DNA from: Streptomyces poriferorum
GTDB lineage: Bacteria; Actinomycetota; Actinomycetes; Streptomycetales; Streptomycetaceae
NCBI RefSeq assembly: GCF_019399235.1
Contig: NZ_JAELVH010000066.1
Location: forward strand, 1-44,953
Direction: 5' to 3'
Length of the DNA stretch: 44,953 nt
Positions 32,435 through 39,474 of this stretch are shown piece by piece (the stretch's first letter is position 1; every line of letters starts with the position of its first letter). The notes under the pieces were generated by a model. The model had not been told where the DNA came from, made no database searches, and saw only the letters and a list, made by a program, of their open reading frames with translations. Both the position numbers and the translations under genes were made by a program.

Positions 32435-33769
32435 TCAGCCGTTGCCGATCTCCTTCCACTCCTTCTGGGCCTTGTTCAGCTCGTCCGCGATCTTGTCCAG
32501 GAAGTCCTTGGCCGTGACCTTGCCGAGCAGCAGCTTCTGGAACTCGGGCTCGTTGTCCGCCTTGCTGATGTTGTTCCAGTCCGGCAGGTAGTACGGCAGC
32601 TGCACGATCTTCGTGGAGCCGTCGGTGAGGGCCTTCGCGGCGAGCTCGGTCGACTCGGTGGCGCTGATCCACGGGTCCTTGGCGGCCTCGGTGTTGGCCG
32701 GGATGGCACCCGCGGACTCGTTCCACTTGCTGTTCCACTTGTGCGAGGCGGCGAACTCGATGAACTTCCAGGCGGCCGTCTTGTTCTTGCTCGACCGGAA
32801 CAGGCCGAGCCCGTCGACCGGGTTGGAGACCTGGACCCGGGTGCCGCCGTCGCCGATCGGGTTCGGTATGCCGGCGAACTTCTCCTTGCCCAGCGCCTTC
32901 AGGTGGTCCTGGTAGGAGCCGAGGTTGTGGCTCAGCATGCCGATGGTCCCGGTGTCGAACTGGGCGACCATCTTGGTGAAGTCGTTGTTGACGTCGGCGG
33001 CGGGCGTCGCCTTCTTGTACAGCGCCACGTACTTCTCCAGCGCGGCGACGTTCTTCGGGTCGTTGAGCGTCGTCTTGTCGCCGTTCCAGAACTCCGTGAT
33101 GCCGGACTGGCCGTACGCGGCGTCGATCGCCTGGGCGATGGAGCCGGCGCCGCCACGGATCGTGTAGCCGAACTTGTTGTCCTTGCTCGCGGTGAGCTTC
33201 TCGGCCGCCTTGTAGAAGTTGGCCCAGGTGGTGGGCGCCTCGAGGCCGGCGGTCTTGAACAGGTCGGTGCGGTACCAGGTCACGCCGTTGTTGGCGGAGG
33301 TCGGCACGGAGTACATGTCGTCGCCCCGGCCGCCCGCGGCCTTGACGCCGTCGACCATGCTCCCGACGAGCTTGCCGTTGAGGGTGGAGCCCTTGATCCG
33401 GTCGTTGAGCGGGTCGAGGGCCTCCTGCGAGACCATGTTGGCGAGGTAGGCGGTGCCGACGCCACCGACGTCCGGCAGTCCGCCGCCCGCGATGGCCGTG
33501 TCGTACTTGGACTGCACGTCGGCGATCGGGATCGGCACGTACTTGACCTTGATGTCCGGGTACTTCTTCTCGAAGTCCTTGATGATCTCGGTCCAGATGG
33601 CGGTACGCGGACCACCGTTGTTGTCCCAGAAGGTGATCTCGCCCTTGCCACTGCCCTCGGTGCCGGTCTCGCTGCCGTCGTCACCACAGGCGGTCGCGGT
33701 CAGTGCGAGCACCGCGGCAAGGGAGACAGCCGCCGCGGCACGCCCCCGCTGCGTCTTCGAGATGTTCAT
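32435..33769 (-). CDS. Sugar ABC transporter substrate-binding lipoprotein (pectin locus)
   Basis: 444-residue extracellular binding protein. The signal peptide ends with the lipobox ALTATAC (C28). The family pattern is clear: GEITFWDNNGGPR, FEKKYPDIKVKYVPIP, AGGGLPDVGGVGTAYLANMV and a late KWNESAGAIPANTEAAKDPW. It delivers the ligand to the two permeases at 37472-39318. It lies last in the operon, after GH43, with a hairpin in between, which is an unusual order because binding proteins usually come first. The neighbourhood suggests arabinan-, galacturonan- or rhamnogalacturonan-derived oligosaccharides; the sequence does not say which. Confidence 0.93.
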   Translation of the reverse strand: MNISKTQRGRAAAAVSLAAVLALTATACGDDGSETGTEGSGKGEITFWDNNGGPRTAIWTEIIKDFEKKYPDIKVKYVPIPIADVQSKYDTAIAGGGLPDVGGVGTAYLANMVSQEALDPLNDRIKGSTLNGKLVGSMVDGVKAAGGRGDDMYSVPTSANNGVTWYRTDLFKTAGLEAPTTWANFYKAAEKLTASKDNKFGYTIRGGAGSIAQAIDAAYGQSGITEFWNGDKTTLNDPKNVAALEKYVALYKKATPAADVNNDFTKMVAQFDTGTIGMLSHNLGSYQDHLKALGKEKFAGIPNPIGDGGTRVQVSNPVDGLGLFRSSKNKTAAWKFIEFAASHKWNSKWNESAGAIPANTEAAKDPWISATESTELAAKALTDGSTKIVQLPYYLPDWNNISKADNEPEFQKLLLGKVTAKDFLDKIADELNKAQKEWKEIGNG

Positions 33770-33782
33770 GATCGGCTCTTCT

Positions 33783-33800
33783 CTCTCGGTTCTCTCGGTT
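33783..33800. repeat. 9-bp tandem repeat before the binding-protein gene
   Basis: CTCTCGGTT is repeated head to tail (33783-33791, 33792-33800) in the 108-bp gap between the GH43 stop and the binding-protein start. Confidence 0.5.
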
Positions 33801-33832
33801 CGTGCGCATGAGTGGGGGGTTTCGGTGGTCCG

Positions 33833-33872
33833 GTGCCGGCCGGCCGTCGCCCTTCGACGGCCCGGCCGGTAC
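33833..33872 (-). terminator. Hairpin between GH43 and the binding-protein gene
   Basis: GTGCCGGCCGGCCGTCG (33833-33849) pairs with CGACGGCCCGGCCGGTAC (33855-33872) with one bulged base and a five-base loop, starting 5 bp past the GH43 stop codon. It is inside the presumed operon, so it could act as a partial terminator or as a 3' stabiliser that sets different levels of GH43 and binding protein. Confidence 0.65.
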
Positions 33873-33877
33873 GCGTT

Positions 33878-35437
33878 TCAGGGGGTGGTTCGGAATCCGG
33901 TGAAGCAGGCCGTCCCGGCCGGCCCCGTTCCCGGCGGTGCGGTGGCGAACAGGCCGAGCAGGGCGCCGACCCAGCGCCACGGCGTGGCGGCGAAGACCTG
34001 GCCCGACGCCAGGAATCCGGCCCCGTCCCCGGTATCGGCGAAGAAGCGGCAGCGGGCGCCGGGGGCGACCTCGATCCGGAGCCGGGCCGTGCCGTCGGGG
34101 GCCGCCCTGCCGTGTTCGGCGTCGCGTTCGTGCTCGGCGACCGTCTCGGCGTACCGGTGCACGAGCCGTATCCCGTCCGCACCGTCCGCCGGCCGCTCCA
34201 GGCCGATCCAGCTGAACGCGTCCCCGAGCACCGCGAGACCGGCCTTGGCCCCCGGTACCTCGCTGCCGAGGGCGAGTTCCGCCTCGACGGTGAACGTCTC
34301 GGCGGGCAGCCGCTGGACCAGCACGTTGGGCAGGGCCCGCAGATCGTGTGCGTACGCGGTCCGTACGCAGCTGAGCCGCAGCCCGTCCCCGCCGTGCTCG
34401 ACGGTCCAGCCGGGGCGGGGGTCGGCCGTCCACTGCCACTGCCTGCCGTACCGGCCGCCCGGGAAGCTGTCGCCGCTGGCCGGGGCCGCCGCGGACTGCT
34501 CGGGCGCCGCCGGTTTGGTGTGTACGGTGACGGGCTCGCCCTGGTCCCCGATGACCGGCCAGCCGCCGTCCGCCGCGTCCCAGCGCATCGGCTGGAGGTG
34601 CACCACCCGCCCGTACGCCCCGCGCTCCTGGAAGTGCAGGAACCAGTCCTCGCCGGCCGGGGTCGTGACCCAGCCGCCCTGGTGCGGCCCGTTGACCTCG
34701 GTACGGCCCTGGGAGAGGACGACGCGCTCCTCGTACGGCCCGAAGAAGTCCCGGGAGCGGAAGGCGCCCTGCCAGCCCGTGCTCACCCCGCCGGCCGGGG
34801 CGAGGATCCAGAACTCGCCGTCCCGGCGGTAGAGCTTGGGGCCCTCCAGGGTGAACCAGCCGGGGATCGTGTCGGCGTCGATCAGGGTCTTGCCCTCGTC
34901 GAGGAGCTCCCGTCCGTCGGGGCTCATCCGGTGGCCGGTGAGCCGGTTCTTGATCCCGGAGCGCGACTTGGCCCAGGCGTGCACGAGGTACGCCTCGCCG
35001 GTCTCCTCGTCCCACAGCGGGCAGGCGTCGATCAGTCCCTTGCCGGCCTTGACCAGATGGGGCGCGCTCCACGGTCCGCGGACGTCCTCGGCGTTGATCT
35101 GCTGGATGCCGTGGTCGGGGTCGCCCCAGAAGATCCAGAATCGTCCCGCGTGGTGCCGCAGCGACGGCGCCCACACCCCGCAGTCGTGCCGGGGCACGGC
35201 GAAGTCGGCGGCCGGCTCCAGGCGGTCCAGGGCGTGGCCGATCAGGGTCCAGTTGACGAGGTCGCGCGAGTGCAGCAGGGGCAGTCCGGGGACCCGGCCG
35301 AAGCTGGAGGCGGTGAGGTAGAAGTCCTCACCGACCCGCACCACGTCGGGGTCGGACCAGTCGGCGTTCAGCACCGGGTTGCGGTAGGTGCCGTCGCCGA
35401 GATCGGCGGTCCAGGGGCGCTCGGCCTGGGCGCTCAC
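33878..35437 (-). CDS. Glycoside hydrolase family 43 protein with C-terminal beta-sandwich domain
   Basis: 519 residues, no signal peptide, so it should act inside the cell on imported oligosaccharides. The five-bladed propeller (about 15-310) shows the base Asp D29 in NADWSDPDVV, the middle Asp region DACPLWDEETGEAYLVHAW and the acid Glu in TLEGPKLYRRDG. The C-terminal part (about 320-519) is the concanavalin-A-like domain common in family 43 xylosidases and arabinofuranosidases. GTG 35437 overlaps the stop of the DUF6807 gene. Arabinofuranosidase or xylosidase are the likeliest activities; with pectin genes around, arabinan side chains are a reasonable guess. Confidence 0.9.
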   Translation of the reverse strand: MSAQAERPWTADLGDGTYRNPVLNADWSDPDVVRVGEDFYLTASSFGRVPGLPLLHSRDLVNWTLIGHALDRLEPAADFAVPRHDCGVWAPSLRHHAGRFWIFWGDPDHGIQQINAEDVRGPWSAPHLVKAGKGLIDACPLWDEETGEAYLVHAWAKSRSGIKNRLTGHRMSPDGRELLDEGKTLIDADTIPGWFTLEGPKLYRRDGEFWILAPAGGVSTGWQGAFRSRDFFGPYEERVVLSQGRTEVNGPHQGGWVTTPAGEDWFLHFQERGAYGRVVHLQPMRWDAADGGWPVIGDQGEPVTVHTKPAAPEQSAAAPASGDSFPGGRYGRQWQWTADPRPGWTVEHGGDGLRLSCVRTAYAHDLRALPNVLVQRLPAETFTVEAELALGSEVPGAKAGLAVLGDAFSWIGLERPADGADGIRLVHRYAETVAEHERDAEHGRAAPDGTARLRIEVAPGARCRFFADTGDGAGFLASGQVFAATPWRWVGALLGLFATAPPGTGPAGTACFTGFRTTP

Positions 35438-36264
35438 GCGGTCACCGCCCGGCGGACGTAGGCCGCGGCCTCGTCCCGGCCGAGCCGGCCGTCCGCGATG
35501 ACGGTGACGACCCGGCGCACGATCGTCGCACCCGCGGGGACGGGGAGCCGGCGGTCGGCGGCGAGGGAGGAGCCCACACCCGGATACTCGGTGGTCCGCA
35601 CGAACCACGGGTCCCGGCGGGTCTCCTCGGTCGCCCCGGCGAACACCAGGGTCCAGCCGTCGCCGCTCATCGCCACCCAGTCGGCGGCCTTCCCGTGCAC
35701 CGCCTCCTCGCCGTCCGCGGACCCGCTGAACACGGCGGGCGCCGAGGCCTCCTTGGGCGCGCGCCAGAAGAAGCCGCCGTATCCGGCGCCCGGCCGGCCG
35801 TTGGTCGCGGGGCTGCCGATCGACAGGTCCGAGGTGCCCCGGTTGGTGAGCGAGAAGGAGAAGTCCAGCGCCCAGGCGGCCGGGGAGAGTTCCGCGGCGG
35901 CGACCGTGCGGTGCTCCCGCAGCAGTTCGGTGTCGCCGGCCTCCCAGCTGAGCTCCTCGACGAACCCGTCCGGGTCGCGGAGCTTCCAGCCCAGGTGACG
36001 CTGGACGCCGTGGTTGTCGAGCACGGTGGGGCCCTGGTCGCGGACGAAGGTGCGGCCGCCCCAGAAGTTGTGCCCGGCGACGTCCGGGACGGCGACGGAG
36101 GTGCCCAGGTGGTGCACGTGGTCGGCCGGACGCTCCTCGGTGACGGGCGTGCCGGCGAGGGTGGTGACCGGGTGCAGGTAGGGGCGGCCGTCGGCGGCGG
36201 GGAGGTAGGTGTAGCGGCCGACCGGGCGGCCGGCGCAGCTCAGCAGTGCGGTGGTCGTCGTCAC
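35434..36264 (-). CDS. DUF6807 (PmoA-like) family protein
   Basis: 276 residues, cytoplasmic by appearance. The sequence shows ADHVHHLGTSVAVPDVAGHN and FWGGRTFVRDQGPT, a histidine-rich block typical of the family annotated as PmoA/DUF6807, and GGFFWRAPKEASAPAVFSGS. The name PmoA is historical; no link to methane oxidation is implied, and the biochemical role is unknown. Genes of this family often sit beside Gfo/Idh oxidoreductases and glycosidases, as here, with GTGA overlaps on both sides. A carbohydrate-related role such as sugar modification is plausible. Confidence 0.8.
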   Translation of the reverse strand: MTTTTALLSCAGRPVGRYTYLPAADGRPYLHPVTTLAGTPVTEERPADHVHHLGTSVAVPDVAGHNFWGGRTFVRDQGPTVLDNHGVQRHLGWKLRDPDGFVEELSWEAGDTELLREHRTVAAAELSPAAWALDFSFSLTNRGTSDLSIGSPATNGRPGAGYGGFFWRAPKEASAPAVFSGSADGEEAVHGKAADWVAMSGDGWTLVFAGATEETRRDPWFVRTTEYPGVGSSLAADRRLPVPAGATIVRRVVTVIADGRLGRDEAAAYVRRAVTA

Positions 36265-37466
36265 GATGAACTCACCTCGGTGGTAGGTCCTGTCTCCAGA
36301 CCGGACCTGAGCGCCCAGGGGGCGCCGAGTTCGGAGAAGAGGGTGAGGGTGTCGGCGCCCGCCGCGACCAGTGCGTCGATCCCGCGCACCACCCGGCGGG
36401 GGGCGGCGGAGGCGGTCGCGGGCACGGTGTACCAGGCGTCGGCCGGCAGGGCGCGCGGCTCGTCCGCGGTCCGTACGGCCTCGACGACCTCCATGAACGC
36501 CCCGGTGCGGTGCGGCGGTACGAGCAGGGCGGCATCCCGCACCAGGTGCTCGACGAGGTTCTCCAGGAGGTCGGTCCGCCGGTGCACCGCCTCCTCGGGG
36601 CCGTGGCCGGCGCGCTGGACGAGGACCCGGTCCTGCTTGTACCAGAAGGTGATCCGGCCGCGGTCGCCGTGGACGATCACATAGGGCTCCCCGGCCTGCT
36701 CCGCGCAGAGGGTGACGGCGGCGGTGACCGGGACGCCGGAGGCGGTGGTGATGCGGACGCAGGAGGTGTCGTCGGCCTCGATGCCGTGGGCGCGGAAGAG
36801 CTCTGTCTCGACGGCGACGACGTCCTGGGCCGTGCCGCTGCCGGCGAGTTCGAGGGCGGTGGCGACGGCGTGGGCGAGCGGGTTGGTCAGGACCCCGTCG
36901 ACGACGTCGGTGTCCCCGATCCGGCGCCGCCCGGCCCAGGGCGCCCGCCGGTAGTAGGCCTCGTCCCGGACCCAGGCGCCGGCGGCCCCGTAGCCCTGGA
37001 CGGTACCGATCGCGCCGGTGCGCACGAGCTCGCGGATGGCGGGCACGGCGTGCGAGCCGAAGGACTGGAAACCCACCTGGCAGGCGATGCCGGCGTCCCG
37101 CACCCCGGCCAGGATGCGTTCGAAGTCGGCCCGCGTCGCGGCGGGCGGCTTCTCCAGCAGGAGGTGGACGCCCCGGCCGGCGGCGGTGAGCGCCAGTTCG
37201 GCGTGGGTCTGGATCGGGGTGCAGATGACGGCGGCGCGGGCCCCGGTGGAGTCCAGGAGCGCGCCGAAGTCGGCCGACTGCTCGGGGAGTTCACCGGCGA
37301 AGGCGTCGAGTTCGCCGTCGTCGAGCGGCTTCAGTTCGCAGACTCCGGCGAGCCGGACGAGGCCCTGGTGCTGGAGGCGGCGGATGTTGGCGAGGTGCCA
37401 GCGTCCGTGGCCGCGGGCGCCCGCGAGGACGATCGGGACGGGTGTGGTGGTGGACAGGGACGGCAT
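36261..37466 (-). CDS. Gfo/Idh/MocA-family oxidoreductase
   Basis: 401 residues. The N-terminal Rossmann fold has VLAGARGHGRWHLANIRRL for NAD(P) binding and the EKP motif in LLLEKPPAATRADF, whose Lys is the usual catalytic residue; the C-terminal substrate domain contains NPLAHAVATAL with the conserved His. These enzymes oxidise or reduce sugar hydroxyls. The Azospirillum L-arabinose 1-dehydrogenase belongs to this superfamily, so a pentose dehydrogenase role is possible but not shown. ATG 37466 has GAAGGGG 8 nt upstream; GTG 37475, overlapping the permease stop, is an alternative start adding three residues. Confidence 0.88.
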   Translation of the reverse strand: MPSLSTTTPVPIVLAGARGHGRWHLANIRRLQHQGLVRLAGVCELKPLDDGELDAFAGELPEQSADFGALLDSTGARAAVICTPIQTHAELALTAAGRGVHLLLEKPPAATRADFERILAGVRDAGIACQVGFQSFGSHAVPAIRELVRTGAIGTVQGYGAAGAWVRDEAYYRRAPWAGRRRIGDTDVVDGVLTNPLAHAVATALELAGSGTAQDVVAVETELFRAHGIEADDTSCVRITTASGVPVTAAVTLCAEQAGEPYVIVHGDRGRITFWYKQDRVLVQRAGHGPEEAVHRRTDLLENLVEHLVRDAALLVPPHRTGAFMEVVEAVRTADEPRALPADAWYTVPATASAAPRRVVRGIDALVAAGADTLTLFSELGAPWALRSGLETGPTTEVSSS

Positions 37467-37471
37467 GTCCG

Positions 37472-38392
37472 TCACCCCTTCACTGCGCCGGCGCTGAAGC
37501 CGGTGATGAGCCACTTCTGGATGAAGGCGAAGACGATCACCACGGGGACCGCGGCGATCACTCCGCCGGCTGCGAGCGCGCCCAGGTCGACGCTGTCCGC
37601 GCCGATGAGGGTGTTCAGGCCGACCGGGATCGTCTGCTTGTCCTGCTCGCTGAGGAACATCAGGGCGAACAGGAAGTGGTTCCAGCTGTGCACGAAGGCG
37701 AAGGAGCCGACCGCGATGAGGCCGGGCCGCAGCAGCGGCAGCACGACCGCGCAGAAGGCCCGGAAGCGCGAACAGCCGTCCACCCAGGCGGCCTCCTCCA
37801 GGGTGACCGGCACGTTCTTGATGAATCCGCTGATCAGGATGATGGAGAGCGGCAGCTGGAACACCGTCTCGGCGATGACCACGCTCCCCAGGGAGTTGAT
37901 CATCTGGAGGTTCTTGAAGATCTCGAAGAGCGGTACGAGCATCAGCGCGCCCGGGATGAACTGCGAGCAGAGCAGCGCCAGCATGAAGCCGTTCTTGATC
38001 CTGAAGTTGAACCGGGCCAGCGCGTAGCCGCCGGCCAGCGCGACGAGCGTCGTGCAGACCAGGGTGCAGACCCCGACGATCATGCTGTTCTGGAAGAAGA
38101 CGGCGAAGCTGCGCTCGTTCCAGACCTTGGAGAAGTGCTCCCCGGTCATCGGCCAGGGCACCAGCGAGGTGGAGCCCGCGGGGCGCACGGCGAACAGGAA
38201 CATCCAGTAGAACGGGATGAGGGTGAAGACGAGGTAGATGCCGAGCGGTACGTAGATCTGCCAGCGCGGTACGTCGTCGAAGGCGCGTTCGCGGCCGGGC
38301 TTGCCGCGTCGGTGCGCGGCCGGCGTGCGGTGGTCCCGGACGGGCGGTCGTGCGGCGTCGGTGCCGTTCTTCTCGGCCAGTGCGGCAGTCAC
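37472..38392 (-). CDS. Sugar ABC transporter permease (MalG type, pectin locus)
   Basis: 306 residues with six membrane segments after a long charged N-terminus (WQIYVPLGIYLVFTLIPFYW is the first helix). The EAA loop reads EEAAWVDGCSRFRAFCAVVL, and the end SAGAVKG is typical. GTG 38392 overlaps the stop of the partner permease. No ATPase gene accompanies the system, so it must borrow one from elsewhere. Confidence 0.93.
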   Translation of the reverse strand: MTAALAEKNGTDAARPPVRDHRTPAAHRRGKPGRERAFDDVPRWQIYVPLGIYLVFTLIPFYWMFLFAVRPAGSTSLVPWPMTGEHFSKVWNERSFAVFFQNSMIVGVCTLVCTTLVALAGGYALARFNFRIKNGFMLALLCSQFIPGALMLVPLFEIFKNLQMINSLGSVVIAETVFQLPLSIILISGFIKNVPVTLEEAAWVDGCSRFRAFCAVVLPLLRPGLIAVGSFAFVHSWNHFLFALMFLSEQDKQTIPVGLNTLIGADSVDLGALAAGGVIAAVPVVIVFAFIQKWLITGFSAGAVKG

Positions 38393-39318
38393 TTGTGTTC
38401 GCCTCCGAACTTGCTCAGGCGCAGATAGACGATCGAGCAGAAGAGGAGGATCACGAAGGCGACGGTGGTGAGCGCGGAGGCGTACCCGAAGTCGTGGCCC
38501 TCGATGCCGGTATTGGCGACGTAGAGCGGCAGGGTGGTGGTCTCGCCTGCCGGTCCGCCACCGGTGAGGGTGTAGAGCAGGTCGACGTTGTTGAACTCCC
38601 AGACACCGCGCAGCAGCGTGGACAGGATGATCGCGTCCCGCAGGTGGGGCAGGGTGATGTGGAAGAACTGGCGCAGCCGCCCGGCGCCGTCGACGGACGC
38701 CGCCTCGTACAGCTCCTTGGAGACGGACTGCAGGTCGGCGAGGATGAGGATGGCGAAGAAGGGGACTCCGCGCCAGAGTTCGGCGACGGTCGCGGCCCAG
38801 AAGACGGTTCCGGTGTCGGAGAGCACCGAGGTGCCGTAGTCACCGATGCCGGCGTCCGCCAGGTAGCGGCTGAACCCGGTCGAGGAGTTGTAGAGCAGGA
38901 TCCAGATGGTGCTGGTCAGCACACCGGAGACGGCCCACGGTGAGAAGACCATGGCGCGGGAGATGCCGCGGCCGATGAAGCTCTGGTTGACGATCAGGGC
39001 GAGCGCGAGCCCGAGGGTGAGCTGGAGCGCGACCTGGACGACCACCCACTGGGCGCTGAAGCCCAGCGTCGTCCAGAACTGGTCGTCGTCGGTGAAGATC
39101 CGGGTGAAGTTGTCGAAGCCCGCGAAGCCGTTCCGCCACGGCTTGGTGACGTTGTAGTTCTGCAGGCTGTAGTAGAAGACGCTGATCACCGGGTAGGCGA
39201 TGAAGCCCAGCATCAGCAGCCCCGCGGGGGCGATCAGCAGATATGGCAGTCGGCGGGGGCTCGCGGAGCGGCGCCTGGGCACCTTGGGCGGTGTGGCCAC
39301 AGCGGCGGCTTGGGCCAT
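38389..39318 (-). CDS. Sugar ABC transporter permease (MalF type, pectin locus)
   Basis: 309 residues with six membrane helices (LPYLLIAPAGLLMLGFIAYP is the first). EAA loop EAASVDGAGRLRQFFHITLP. ATG 39318 follows GGAGACGTGTC; an open frame to 39411 would cross the regulatory region and is rejected. First gene of the ABC operon that continues through the second permease, Gfo/Idh, DUF6807, GH43 and the binding protein. Confidence 0.93.
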   Translation of the reverse strand: MAQAAAVATPPKVPRRRSASPRRLPYLLIAPAGLLMLGFIAYPVISVFYYSLQNYNVTKPWRNGFAGFDNFTRIFTDDDQFWTTLGFSAQWVVVQVALQLTLGLALALIVNQSFIGRGISRAMVFSPWAVSGVLTSTIWILLYNSSTGFSRYLADAGIGDYGTSVLSDTGTVFWAATVAELWRGVPFFAILILADLQSVSKELYEAASVDGAGRLRQFFHITLPHLRDAIILSTLLRGVWEFNNVDLLYTLTGGGPAGETTTLPLYVANTGIEGHDFGYASALTTVAFVILLFCSIVYLRLSKFGGEHK

Positions 39319-39417
39319 GACACGTCTCCGTTCTCTCTCAGGTACGGGGTGCACGGTGGTGCTGAGGGTGCGTGCGGGTGCTGACGGTGCGGTGATGCGT
39401 GTAGTACGCAAGCGCTT

Positions 39418-39429
39418 GCCGCATGATGT
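39418..39429. promoter_or_regulatory. LacI-family operator before the pectin ABC operon
   Basis: GCAAGCGCTTGC is a perfect 12-bp palindrome with the classical GalR/LacI/CcpA-type core AAGCGCTT, 100 bp upstream of the first permease start. TACTAC on the minus strand (complement of 39411-39416) lies just downstream and could be the -10. The LacI protein in this window seems to use a different half-site (TGTGA), so the cognate regulator is probably elsewhere. Confidence 0.65.
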
Positions 39430-39436
39430 TCGATAT

Positions 39437-39454
39437 GCCGAACGAGGCGGGGCG
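39437..39454. promoter_or_regulatory. IclR-type operator before the pectin ABC operon
   Basis: TGTTCGATATGCCGAACG agrees with the IclR-linked dyad at 18583-18600 in 14 of 18 positions, including both GTTC/GAAC arms and the TAT centre. It lies seven bases from the LacI-type palindrome, so two regulators may compete or cooperate here. Confidence 0.55.
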
Positions 39455-39474
39455 CCCGAATTCTGCTGGGCCGT

